Source of the DNA: Chamaea fasciata
Lineage: Eukaryota; Chordata; Aves; Passeriformes; Sylviidae
Direction of reading: 5' to 3'
Length of the DNA: 64,000 nucleotides
NCBI GenBank assembly: GCA_029207755.1
Contig: JARCOQ010000003.1
Span: forward strand, 41,436,144-41,500,143
The first letter of the stretch is position 1, and each line of letters starts with the position of its first letter. The translations under genes and the position numbers were made by a program. The notes beneath the pieces are model-generated. The model was not told the origin of the DNA. It worked only from the letters and a program-made list of their open reading frames with translations, and did not search any database. Below, in pieces: positions 1 to 11,429 of this stretch.

Positions 1-2989
1 TCGTGGGCTGTGCCTCATCAAGGCAAAAATGTGTTTCTTCCTTCTTTCTTATTTTGATGTATTTCACTTCCATATAATGTCCAGAGGGATAATTTAGCGT
101 GTTCAAATGCCTTATTGAGGAAGGACTGCATTGTTCTTCCAGCTTTTGTGCCGCATTGGAATGTGCCTCTTCCTGAGCACCCCTGCTCATGGCCAGCCCA
201 TGATAAAGCTGAGGCTGCTTTTCTCTCATTGTTTCTCCTTGCCTTCGCCTTTCTCTTTCCAGCTTCATTTGTCCGAATACTAATTTGTGTTTATAACAAG
301 AAGTGGTTCCCGCACCTCCCCTTTGTCGCTTAATTGAAGGGAAACTGAGAAACAGGTGGATCTCAGGAAATATCATTAGTCTCTTTCAATTGTTTTTGGC
401 ACTTCTTTGAAAGAAAATTTCAGCTCAATGCAACTGACTGTTCACTGTTTCCAGGCTAATTCCTGCAGGACCCAAATGAGGAATGTATTTGAACAAGTCT
501 AATTTAAAGAAGGTGAGCTGCTCATCCATCTTGGTATTATTTACAGGCTTAGAGTTGCACAGGTTGAGGACTTTGATGAATCTGTCTCTCATAACCAAAC
601 CTCTAAAGGAAAATAAATCCCTTGAGTACTGCATAGCATAGAAGTACCGTTGGTGCAAAGAAACACAGCCAGCCACAACCCTGTGTGTTCATGTTTTATG
701 TAAAGGCTTCTTTTAACCTATTCTTTTGTTCATAGAGAATAGAAACAGTGTATAAGGACAAAAGTATAGTTGTATGTTTGATTTTGAGAGGTGCTCATCT
801 GTGGAGCCTGTAACTGGAAAAGAAAAGCTAACCGGGGAGACTTCTTCCTCAGCTCCTTGACTCACAAATCTGAAAAGTCACAGACAAGGGGGAAGAAGGA
901 TGCTAAAGAAAACAAGCAGCATGATTCTTCAGCGTGTGGTTTTAGCCCAGCAATTCCCAGTAGGACAAAAGAGGCAAGATCTCACAGTGTGCTCCTTCTA
1001 TCCCTTTGTAGACACAGCTCCGATTTCTGCTATTTTTAAAACCAAAACCCTGGGGGAATATTTCCCCATTGAAAATCAGCCAAATGCATTAACGAAGTGC
1101 TCCACCTGTTACAAGAATGCAGGCAAAGGGCTGGATGATGGCAGTTCTCACTTGATGGTCGGCAATCAGGATATTCCTTACATGTGATATACCATGATTT
1201 TCGACCAGCTGAAACTCTTGCCATCTGCTTTGTACTTCAAGGCTTGAATAACTAGGCAAGTCAGAGGAAAAAAAAGAGATGATATAACACCTTCTTTAAT
1301 TTCAAGTGTAGTTAAAGAAGATGGTAGGTACACAGAACCTAAGAATACAAAAAGTAATTTAAATGTAACTGGCTTAGTGATACTGAGCTCCCACCATTTT
1401 CTGAAATGTAACTGCTTCTTGTTTCTTTCCACCGAGAAACTGGGAAGCTCAGTATAGAAATTTTCTGACATGCAATGTGTCATGGGCTGTTTGGAGCAGG
1501 AGTAATCAGTGAGTGTTGACACCAGTAGGGCAAGAAGTGGTACAGCAAAAACACGCATACACTCAACTACAAAAGCTGGGGAAGCCAAGGACAGTGAAAT
1601 CATGATTAAACAAGCATTTCTTCCCCTGACATGGGAAGAGGGATGCAAGTAGAAAGTACTATGGCTTTTCAGCAATGCCTGTATGGATTTATAACTGTAA
1701 ATACTTCCTTTTATAAAGGATGTATTTAGGAAGCAAAACGCTTCCCTTTTCGTGAATGATCTGTTTTACAGGGCTTAAAAATATGTCAAGGTTTGCTGCA
1801 GTAAATCCTCCTCATGCTGTAACTGAGTAATGTAAGCAACTTGGGTTGCCTTTTAAACAATTCCCAGTGTGTGGCATGGCCAGTGCAGTTTGAAATGCCT
1901 CTGTCTATCTAAACAGAAACAGATGTTTGAACAGCAGAGCTGTGCAGAAGTAATTCTTCATACAGTAGATTAAAACATCTGTCAGGACCATTGGATGGGA
2001 CCAGACAAGCAGAAGCAGTGTCAGCTGGGACTGCCAGTCACTTCTACCTTCCCCTGGAGGTGGAAGGCAAAGGATGGGGGAATTCCGTCTGGTCTTTGCA
2101 TGTGACACCCTCTCATTTTGCCATGTTTCTCCAGCAATTCAGAAGATTACAGACCCGGCTGTGCAGAAAAGCTCACAACCCCTCTCAGCATTGCCTACTG
2201 TAACAGAGGTCTTCTAGGTTTTCACTCTTCCCGTTAATGTCTTTTTCTGCCACTGCTGGCAGTCGGTATGAAAGCTGTGAAGTGTTGGTGACATGCCAGG
2301 TTACAGCATTTTACAGTTATTTCCATCTGTCCTTCATGTTTCAGCATTTGACCAGTTTAGTGGCATTGCAAGCAAATTCTTCAGGCCTCATTGGGTCAAA
2401 CAGATGACAGCCGACTAATCTCCTGCAACTTGCCTGCAGGAGTTGTGCCACAGGCAGTGTATTCATTTCCAGCTAAGCAAGATGCCAAACCAAACCCTTG
2501 GATTAACACCTCTTTTACACTCACCCCCACCCCAAAATCAGAGCCAAGAAAGTGATACAGAGTTAAGAAACTGTTCCAAAGCTTTTGGTGAATCAAGTCA
2601 AAGCTCTGAATCCTAACAGCCTCTGAAGGATACCATTTTTACAGTCTGGATCTGAAATCTTAGTCTTGAATCCACCCTCTGTTTCCAGCCCAGATTTATT
2701 CTTACTTCTTGTTTTAACATCCAGAGGAATAACTGAGGACAGCCCTACCCTCTGGACTGCTCATTTTGGGGTAGAGCTGCTATGGCTGCACTCTCAGCAC
2801 CTTCATTTTTTGAGCAAGTTCCTGCTGTGCACTCCTGAAGTAAGGTCGGGGCCAGATCTGCCACCCCAGCTCCTCGGGTGTTCCCTGGGAAGACCCTCAC
2901 CACCATGAGGTGCCAGTGCTGGGACAGGCAGCATGGGGTCCCCTGTGAAACTGGTGGGGCTCTCCCTTCCTTGCAAGCAAGTTGCTTTC
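1..2989. other. Unique non-coding DNA, no gene seen
   Basis: No recognisable gene, RNA or repeat. Open frames here (up to 165 codons on the minus strand around 1178-1675) have no recognisable domain and overlap other frames. Composition is ordinary AT-rich vertebrate sequence. I see no CpG cluster that would mark a promoter. Short exons cannot be ruled out without transcript data. Confidence 0.6.
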
Positions 2990-3220
2990 CCGTCTCATTT
3001 GTCCCCAGCAGCCATTAATTGTGGGCTGTAGCAGCAGCAGATTACCTCACGACAGCCTGGCAGATGTGCTCTTGCTGAATAAATAAACTCATTTATATGG
3101 CTGTAATGACTGTTGCTTCTGTGCTCTCATCATGAAAACTCCAGCCTATCTACAGCAGTTTATAAACAAAGCTGCTTTGCCTTTATGGAAAAGCAATTTG
3201 TGGCTGAGGAGCCTCAGCAG
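2990..3220. promoter_or_regulatory. Candidate conserved non-coding element
   Basis: A stretch of about 230 bp carries several clustered developmental transcription-factor-like words: ATTAATTG near 3015, a double AATAAA/TTTAT region near 3078-3100, TAATGACTG near 3104, and ATAAACAAAGC (FOX-like) near 3163. It lacks repeats and simple-sequence character. That it is an enhancer is inference from word density alone; nothing in the sequence proves conservation or activity. Confidence 0.22.
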
Positions 3221-4939
3221 TGACTCGTGCCAAAGACAGCAGAGGCCATTTCTCAGGGAACAGGTGTCCACATCATTAAAGCCACCACCCCCCCGGCATT
3301 AATTGCCATCCCTGTTGGCACACTGAGAAAAGAAATTGGGGCTTGTCTGGGCCATGAAGATCAGCTTCCCGACTCCCTCCTTCAAGGTAGCTGCTCTGCC
3401 TGCGGCATTGCTGAGGCAGGGAGAAAGCTCAAGTGCTGTGTGGTGGATGGCCTGACTCGCTGGTGGTGGGGGCAGGGAGCACTGGGAAACTGGCACAGAC
3501 TGGTGAAACAAAAGCATTCATGGGGACAGAGAAGGAAACTGTTTATTAGATGGAGCAAGTTCATTAACATCCCCCTTCCCCTCTCTATTTATTTTAACTG
3601 TCTCCTCGCTTCATCTCTTCTGTGTTTTTTCCCTTGCTTCCTTCCATGCCACATTATTATTGCAGAAAGGAAAAGAAACTTCATTCACCCTGTAGTTTCT
3701 CAGGGCTACTTGCAGCTTTGGAGCAATAAACTGCAACTAAAAAACACACCATGCCCCTCAACACAGCAAAGCAGAGGCATGCACCCTGCAGAAATAGGGG
3801 ACTGCTGAGCAAAGTTCTCAGTTCTCAGTTAGGTGGGATTGTCTCTCATGCATCTGAATCACTGGAGGCGACCACATCTGTCCCACTTGTGCCCCCACCT
3901 GGGTACTTTCCTCCACCTCCTGGGGCCCAAGTAGCCACGTGAGCCATGAGCACAGAGATAAGAGGGAAGCTTGAATGAAAGGCGCGTCTTCCCTGCAGAC
4001 AGCCAGCCGCGGTTAGCACCACACACATGGTGCCCCGGGGAGGAGAGCCACGCCACAGAACCACCATGTGGTTGCAGTGACTTCACCCCGCTAATTATGG
4101 CGAGGCAGGAACATGCTGGCAGCATTTAGGGGTTTAGGTTATAGCCACACTGCAAAGTAAACGAGATGTGAGTGATGTTTTAGTCTACAACCGAAGACAG
4201 GACGGCTGTCTTAGTTAAATGCAATGGTAGCCTTGAATTAGGGGATTTGGGGCATGGATAGGAACTGGATTAAAGTAAGCCAGGGTTCGTCCTGAAATAT
4301 GGATGTACAAGAGGATGCATTGCTCTCTGAGCAAGATTATTTTCAAATCCCCATTAAACAAATGTTTTCACAAGCAATCAGGACATTGCTGCTCCGACAA
4401 ACTCAGCCATGAGCGTAAGGCCTGGGGAACGTGACTGTGAAGACAAGGGAGCAGCAAGAAACGTTTCCAGGGCTGGAGCTGAGACAGCCATCCTCAGCAG
4501 CTGCTGGCCATCCGTCTGCCTTACACTGCCCTTGTCCCCACAGTCCCTGCGGGTCATTAGCAGGGCAGAGCTGTTTGTCAGCCCAGCTCTGTGCAGTGGC
4601 TCCTCAGAGGAGGAGGCTGTCCAGCTCTGCTCACACACACACCAGTGTGGGGCTGTGGCTTGCTGCCTCCTCCCTGCCCTCGCCTGCAGCCGTGGTTGGC
4701 ACCTGCCATGCCTATGCTGGGCATTTTTGCAGCTGCCCAAAGCAGCAGGGATAATTGCCTCCCTCTCTCTCCACAGATTATCTTTAGCGCCCGGCAGCAG
4801 TGGCAGGGCTTGCAGCAAGCCCAACAGCATCAACACGCACCCATCCAGGGCAAGGTCACCCCAAGTCTTCTTTCCAGCTTTTTGACATTGCTGAGGGGGA
4901 CAGAGGAAAAGAGTTAGGAACTGGAACAGTTTTTGGGGA
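3221..4939. other. Unique non-coding DNA, locally GC-richer
   Basis: Contains a 193-codon open frame at 3227-3808 and overlapping open frames on both strands at 4378-4917. The translations show no domain, signal peptide or family resemblance. Simultaneous openness on both strands is expected from low stop density in GC-richer DNA. A few CpGs cluster near 3980-4090 (GGCGCG, CCGCGG), but too few for a CpG island. Confidence 0.55.
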
Positions 4940-5260
4940 CAAACCCAGCAAGCGGTATTTTGCCTTCCATTAACTCTGCTGCTTTTACTCTCTGCAGAGT
5001 TAATTACAAATCAGTTTAATTGTTCTCTCGCTTGATAACTTTCTAATCTCTCAGAGACTTGCTGCACAGCAGGCTGTAAGGTTATATTTTATCACTTCTC
5101 TTTCCATTAACCCCACTGTGTTAGTCTGTGGTCCGCTTCCTCCCTCTCTCCTCAGAACGTTAACAATTAAATTGATTAAAACCAACTTCACCAATGGCTC
5201 TGTTGAGAACCTTCCCTCTGCTCCCTGCCAGCCACAATGGCTGTCACACTGTCGGGTCAC
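4940..5260. promoter_or_regulatory. Candidate conserved non-coding element
   Basis: About 320 bp is rich in homeodomain-like cores: GTTAATTAC near 5000, CAATTAAATTGATTAAAA near 5163-5180, and further TTAA-containing words. It ends with a GC-richer segment containing CACAATGG (SOX-like, near 5233). No repeat family is recognised. The call rests on motif density, so it is weak. Confidence 0.25.
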
Positions 5261-5398
5261 AAGCGGTGACTTCTCTGCCCCCCATACATTCCCTCCCCAT
5301 TACACCACCAAGCAAGGCAGAAAAATTGTGCAGTGATGCATGACTGTGCAGAGAAGTAAGGGAGAGGAACGAAAAAATCACTCTGAGGAATGTGAATT

Positions 5399-5421
5399 AA
5401 AAAAAAAAAAAAAAAAAAAAA
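5399..5421 (+). repeat. Poly(A) tract, A23
   Basis: An uninterrupted run of 23 adenines. The flanks show no clear retrogene body upstream and no target-site duplication that I could see, so I treat it as a mononucleotide microsatellite rather than the tail of a processed copy. Confidence 0.97.
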
Positions 5422-6463
5422 GGAAACAAACCCTGGCAACCTGCAAGTCAATTATAAAAACACCCCAAGGCTGCCAGGAATTCAATCTTGGATTCCATCC
5501 TTCTTACAGTCAGCACTGACCAGCGTTTTCCCATTACCTCTCTCTTTCTGATCAGACCACTCAGTGTAGTATTAACAGCAGCTGCCTCTTTTGCTGCTGT
5601 TACCTCTCTGGATGCTGCTGGATGTAACACAGGGGTGAGAGGGAAAGTGGTTTGATCATTCTCTTATCTTTCCTGGTTTGCATCATGCAACAGCATGCAG
5701 GTCACACATTCAGGATACAGAGGATCTGGGAGCCCTTCAAATGCTCCCAGGTGTATTTGTTCTACCTCTGGCTACCTCTGACAACAAGTGCTATTGGCAG
5801 GATGTAGGAAAGATTAATGTTTCTTTACAAAAGCAAATAATGCTGAGTTCTACCACAATGCCCTCAAACCAAGCACCAAATCACTGCTTGTTTTTCTGGA
5901 GGTCCCCCTAGCCCACTGACTGTGCTCCATACTTAAATTTGAATGTAGTTTGGTACTCTGAACTTAATTTTCCAGTCTACTAAAAAACCTTCCCTCAAAA
6001 CTTAATCCATGACATTTCTTCCTTAGAAGATATAATTGGTTCCTGGGTCTCTGGCATGGGGACAGAGAAATCAGGTACACTAAAAGTACAGTGTTTCAGA
6101 AGTTTTCTGGTTCAGCTGTTTGAACAGAATTTTTTTTCTGGCCTATGCTTTTGTCTCTGATATGATGTGTTATATATTCACTAGATATATTTTGTTTGCT
6201 TTGTTTTACTGAGTATGTCCATCTCTTATTGAGATTGGTTCTGTTTCTGCAGTCAGGGACATCCTAGAGTTAGGAATCTTATCACAAAAATACTCCAAAG
6301 AACTCATGGTTTATATGTGTAATCTAACACTTCTCTGATGTCAAGTGCAGAAGAAACCTTGCCATTGCAGTGAGTTTTGAATTACTGCCTCAGGAGAGGA
6401 CAAGGAGAGTTTGTTTTAAGCACATCAAGGCGTTTCCAGGCAAGAGTGACATCCATAAACCTC

Positions 6464-6504
6464 TTGACCAGATGATCTTGTAGGAGACCCAACCACCACC
6501 AACC
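6464..6504 (+). mobile_element. Possible CR1 3'-end fragment
   Basis: The segment beginning GACCAGATGATCTTGTAGG followed by GACCCAACC resembles the conserved block just upstream of the CR1 3' terminus. No octamer repeat follows, and only about 40 bp match, so chance or extreme decay are both possible. Confidence 0.3.
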
Positions 6505-7858
6505 TTCCTCTGACCAACCAGCCTAAACCAGGCTGGCTGAACAGCTCCAGAATGGGGAATGCTGTATGTCACCTGACCCGAGCTGTTCTGTCAGATGAGA
6601 TCAATGGCTCCATTTATTAGCATCAGATAACATTAGTTAATACCAGACATTCATTTGTTTGTCTTTCACCCTCAATAACTGTATGATCACAGAAGAGGAC
6701 AGCTGTGTGCTGCAGACATGGGGCAGGAAGGCAGACCCTGCTATATGGCATGTGGAAGATAAGTGCAGGCACTGCAAAGCAGAAAACCATAAATCCCTTG
6801 TCCACAAGGTCCTTGGTATGGCCATAAAATCACTCAATGGCACACTGGCATCAGGAAACACGCACAACAGAATCTATGTGTCCAATGCAATAGTGTGAAA
6901 ACTTTTCACCCTGGAGAGCTCTCTAAAATTTCCTACTAAATGATCATAAGGAAACCTTCAGACTGCCTTGTCAGTGAGTCTGAAAACATTTTGCTGGTTG
7001 GCAATTGCTTATGTATGTAGGCTGCAGTAGCTTGCCAATGCCTTTTTCTTTAAAAGCTAGTATGCTATTTTAATCCATGCTTTTCAGTCAAGTCAGTAAT
7101 TTAAAGGGGCACTTGACCCTAGAAAACACCAGATCAGAACTGTCACATGCTTTCGGGAAATCTGGAAACAGATCCCAACCTCATAAGTCATCACAATAAT
7201 TGTAAGGGATAAAAACCAGACCACCAGTGACTTAATCATTCCTGAAATTTGTAACTGTGTTTGGATCTGACCTCTCACTGAGATTTTCTGCAGTGTTAGA
7301 TGGCTTGTTTTTCAAAGATGCATTTCTCAGCATTTCTGTAAATCAGGTCTGAAATCAGACACTAATTTAACACAGACACAATTCACCCCAAACCACCCAT
7401 ACTTTTTAAAAATATAAACTTCAACTTCATTATCAAAGCATCAAAAAAGAATTTGCCAATCTTCTCAGAAAGAGAACATTTCATAATAGCAAAAAAAATT
7501 CTTTCTTACATGTTAATTGTATTTTTTAGAGTGATACTTTCATTTTTTCAGTACTTCAAAGCTTTGGAGAAAATGCCTACATGATTAGTAAATCATGAGG
7601 GAATTCAAAATCTGTGGAAGTCATTGAATTAACTTGAAAATCTTTCCTTCTGTCAAAAAAAAATAATGCAGTGGGATTGGTTATCTATCAGCTTGCTCTT
7701 AACTTCCACATCACATCAAGTAGTATGTTCATTAGATCTTAGACACATCTGTGTTTTCATACCTGTGGGACAGTCTCCCAGCCTCAGTGCATCACCAAAC
7801 CCACCCAATACCTCTTTCCTGTCTGAGATTTGGGCACTACCTGTCCTCCTCTGGCAGG

Positions 7859-7906
7859 TTTGGTTTTTTTTTTTTTTTGTTTTGTTTTTTTGTTTTGTTT
7901 TTTTTT
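7859..7906. repeat. T-rich / TTTG simple repeat
   Basis: About 48 bp made of T runs separated by single G residues, with TTTTG as the recurrent unit. It is a low-complexity microsatellite and is responsible for the phenylalanine-rich and lysine-rich open frames that cross it. Confidence 0.95.
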
Positions 7907-10159
7907 GCCACTGGGTCCCTTGCACAGCTGGAGAGGGCCAAGACAGCAGGGCATATTGTGTTGCATATTGAGCAGTACATCTGAATGGGACAATGTAGAT
8001 TAGTTCATTGTAAATTACTCATATGTCTAGTCAATCTGATGGATTTATATTTCATGGGCTTGTTCACAAAGTGATTTGGGGGATTTTTTTGACATACTGA
8101 ATTTTTGATTGGTCTCTGGCAACAGCTTCTGTGACTATGAAAATGAAAACATCAACTTGAAGTTCTTGTCACTGTTCCAGACCAGACCATGCTATATGCC
8201 AATGTCAGCAAAGTAGTCCTGGGAGCAGTGTGAGCCATATTCTGTCTCTCTGAACTCAGTATCACTTCACCTTGTAAACCACAACTTCTTAGAAAAAAAT
8301 GAACAATGAAATGTCCAAGGTGACATTTAGAGCATCAGTTGCCATTCATGCACAATTAAAGTGTGGTAACACATTGATCTGCTAAAAGCTGTGTCTCTTT
8401 TGTGTTAAAAACTGTAGTTTCCATCGTAGCTGAAGGGCTGGTCTTCATACCTCTCCTCTGATTGTAAAGGATTGTGTTATTCTTAAATAATCTTGTTGCT
8501 ATTTAAAGAATTGTGGTGTGCGAAAAATCAAAACCCAGAGGAACTTTTGCAGTGAAGGACATGGAACTAAGATGACAAATGCTTGGAAAGGGAAGGTGAG
8601 GGAGCAGACAATTACAGGTATGTGGGAAGCTGAGTGTCAATAACACTTTTCTCATGCAATTTGGACTAAGAGATGAATATGGTTGTTCTGCATCCCAGAG
8701 GAGTGTATTAATCGTCTGCATGTGGCAGCACACAGCTGAAACCGCTGTCTGAAATCCTGAATTTTCAGCTGTTAAAATTTTCTGCATAGCCTATATGCCA
8801 TCCTGTGATTAAATAACAGAGATTTCAGCATGGCGTTAGCAGCCACGGCAGCCACTTTCAGCCTTGGCAAGAATACTTAAGGGAAAGAATCTGAAACAAA
8901 TGCCCCTGAAAATGTACCTTCATGGAATTGTTTTCTGAGAAAATATACTTTGGGCTAACTGGCCAATGCAAATGTCAAGGAGTAAATATTTCTCATGGTG
9001 AATATCAAGACAGGAGTATTTTTGTACTTTAACTCTTTTTCACTTACTTTTTTTTCTGTCCACCTCTATTAAAAGATAATGGTGTAGGTCCAGACAAAAT
9101 CCATGGGTGTCTACTGAGCTACGCTGATTTAAAACTTAAGTAGCAGAAATGACATGGTACTGAGCATCACAGCCCTGAGGTGGTGAGATCTCACAGACCC
9201 CTCAGCTACCAGAGACAAAATCTTCATTCACACCAGCATTGACTTTCCATTTCCATGAAATGATAAGTCACTGTTGGTGCAAACAAGGCATTTCCACGCC
9301 TCCCATGTCTGTGGAGGGCAGACTCAGGCATGGCTCCTGCTTTCACTACCTATCTCATGGCAAGACCTGAGGGAAACACTTGAGTCATTGTAGAGCTGTC
9401 CTTCAAATCCCTCTTTGGCTGGTTGCAGGGTGTTTAACTCTCCTCCCACAGCTTTGCTGTCCCATGTCCTGGTGTGTCCATCCAGAGGCATTGCTGTTTT
9501 AAGTGGCTGCCAAAATGATCTTCGTCTACATTTTTTAGCCCATAGACAACTTTGAAGGGAGCAGCTTTGCATTAGTAACGGAGGAGGACAAGCTCGATTG
9601 GTACCTCTTTATTTTCCTCACTTGTCGCCGTGGAGGGAGAGGATGACACAGAAAAATGTTGCGTTCCCTTGTCATTTGTCATGTTAAGTTTTACTTGTCT
9701 CTGAGGATTATGAACTGAGGATTGCCTTTTCTCTTTGTGCTTCACATGTGCCTGCTTTTCCTCAGGTCAGATTGTGAGTTCATTCCTTTGTAAGTACTCT
9801 GTGACGCACAAAAGCCAAAAGGGGAAAGAAAAAATCCCCACCCACTCTGAGACAGTCTATTGAACTTTGTTTTCCAATTACCTAACAAATTGCTGACTAA
9901 GGACAGGATAGGGCGGTGGAAATATAAGACCTAAAGGCACTGTACATTCCTCATCTGTAATGACCAGAAAAAGTGGGTGTTTGTTGGTGGTTTTAGCCAA
10001 TTTGCAATTTATCTTGGTTTTAGCCCAAGCAGGCTTGAAACCAAGACAAACATTCTTTGATGTAATCTAATTGTGACTAAGACCGTTTGCATAAAGGTTT
10101 CACAGCTAGGATAGGAAGGGGAAAAAGACCTTGAAAGCATTCCAGTGGAAAAGTCATGT

Positions 10160-10330
10160 GCACCAGGCTTTCAGCTGCACCAATGGCGCCCAACAGCCCA
10201 TTGTTTTAGTTGCAGCTTAAATTAATACCTGACAGCAAATGAATTAAGGCCCTGCTGAAGTCATGTATTCGTTTACTCTTCTTTTGTTTCCAATCATGTT
10301 TGCACAATGATAGCTTCAGGTGAAGAACTA
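10160..10330. promoter_or_regulatory. Candidate conserved non-coding element
   Basis: The block contains CCATTGTTTT (SOX-like, near 10199), TTAAATTAATACC, CCTGACAGC (MEIS-like, near 10230), ATGAATTAAGG, CCAATCATG and CACAATGATAG (second SOX-like word, near 10306) within 150 bp. It has no repeat character. This pattern is common in deeply conserved developmental enhancers, but conservation itself is not visible from one genome. Confidence 0.27.
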
Positions 10331-10734
10331 ATGGGGAAAATGCCCTTCCCCTGTTCCTATTCCCACTCTCTTCCAAAAATATATTTAGTAATCTAACTTA
10401 AATTCTCTCCAAATACATTAGCCTGACCAGGCTAGCCTCACAAATTAATGAAACCTCACATTGTTGGTAAGGCTGGAAAACGTCTGGAGAGGACTGCCAC
10501 AGGTCCCAAAGTTCTGCAATGCATTAAAAGCAGTGCCTGGGTTTTCTCATTACACAAATCTGTGGGTCTCACTCTTCTGAGGTTATCCCAAAAGCAGGAT
10601 CAATGATCTCGGCTCGATTTACCAGCAAGTTGTGCATTTTAAAGATAGTGGATGTTCTTCATCACCAGCTGCCCTTGGCCCAGTGTGTGGAGTGACCAGG
10701 TTCTGAATTCAGTGGAGAAAAACCAACCTAAGAG

Positions 10735-10870
10735 ATATTCTGGTCTGGAGAATACTGATTGCACAGCAAAATCATTACTCAAGCATAAGCAGGAAATACA
10801 CAAGAGATGGGAGCAGAGTCAGACCACTTGGAATGAATGTAGAGAAATTGTCAGGGTAAGTAGAAATGTT
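10735..10870 (+). mobile_element. CR1 LINE, ORF2 linker remnant
   Basis: Forward-strand translation gives the stretch LLKHKQEIHKRWEQ followed by TTWNECREIVRVSRN. This matches the lysine/arginine-rich linker between the endonuclease and reverse-transcriptase domains of CR1 ORF2. The endonuclease upstream and the reverse transcriptase downstream are missing; the next recognisable CR1 sequence is the ORF2 C-terminus from 11020. Either the copy suffered an internal deletion of most of the RT, or two same-strand copies lie side by side. The fragment is dead. Confidence 0.7.
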
Positions 10871-10890
10871 CTTTCTCACTGGGTCTTCAT

Positions 10891-10952
10891 ACCAACAGTC
10901 CTTGCCTATTACCAACAACTCTTGACTGTTATTACCAACAGTCCTTGGTTGG
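10891..10952 (+). repeat. Three-copy minisatellite, about 20-23 bp unit
   Basis: Three imperfect units begin with ACCAACA at 10891, 10911 and 10934, each followed by a variant of GTCCTTG/ACTCTTG. It lies exactly in the gap between the ORF2 linker and the C-terminal CR1 pieces, so it may mark the rearrangement that removed the RT domain. Confidence 0.8.
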
Positions 10953-11019
10953 CTCCACAGCAATCTGACTATCAGTGTTTGATGCATACGCATAAATACA
11001 CATTATTTTCTGGGCTTCT

Positions 11020-11428
11020 GCAGAGGAAAAGTTCTCACAGTTGGCCCTGTTCAGCCGTGAGAGGAGATGACTGAGAGAGGATCTCATTAATGTGTATAAA
11101 TATCTAAAGGGTGGGTGTGAAGAGGATTCAGCCAGGCTCTTCTCGGTGGTGCCAAGCAATGGGACAAGAGGCAACGGGCAGAAACTGATACAAGGGAAAT
11201 TCCACCTGGATGTGAGGAAGAACTTCTTCACTGTGCAGGTGACCAAGCAGCGGAGCAGATTGTCCAGAGAGGTTGGAGGCTCCCTCACTGGAGATGTTCA
11301 AGAATGTCTGGACACAATCCTGTGCCAGGTGCTCTGGGATGACCCTGCTTGAGCACGGATGTTGGACCAGATGACCCCCTGTGGTCCCTACCAACCTGAC
11401 CTGTTCTGTGATTCTGTGATCCTGTGAA
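11020..11428 (+). mobile_element. CR1 LINE, ORF2 C-terminus and complete 3' end
   Basis: Forward-strand translation from about 11086 reads VYKYLKGGCEEDSARLFSVV and continues through TRGNG and VRKNFFT. These are hallmark words of the CR1 ORF2 C-terminal region. The frame stays open to a stop near 11350. A short 3' untranslated segment follows, containing the TTGGACCAGATGA block. The element ends in octamer-type repeats (TTCTGTGATTCTGTGATCCTGTG, 11404-11428), which are the CR1 target-priming terminus. No poly(A) tail is present, as expected for CR1. It is 5'-truncated and non-autonomous. Confidence 0.95.
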
Positions 11429-11429
11429 A

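Larger units (their letters stand above)
5422..10159. other. Unique AT-rich non-coding DNA
   Basis: About 4.7 kb with no gene. It holds one weak CR1-like fragment (6464-6504) and one T/G tract (7859-7906). The longest open frame is about 100 codons, and part of it is made by the T/G tract. I see nothing else in it. Confidence 0.55.

Noticed and set aside
3227..3808. 193-codon open frame
   Set aside because: Translation shows no family resemblance; a hydrophobic patch comes from a T/C-rich stretch near 3590-3640. No splice or promoter evidence.
9950..9985. MIR-like word TCCTCATCTGTAATG
   Set aside because: About 13 matching bases with unrelated flanks; too short to support.
10891..10952. Three spaced repeats as a CRISPR-like array
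   Set aside because: Units are imperfect, head-to-tail without unique spacers, and the host is a vertebrate.
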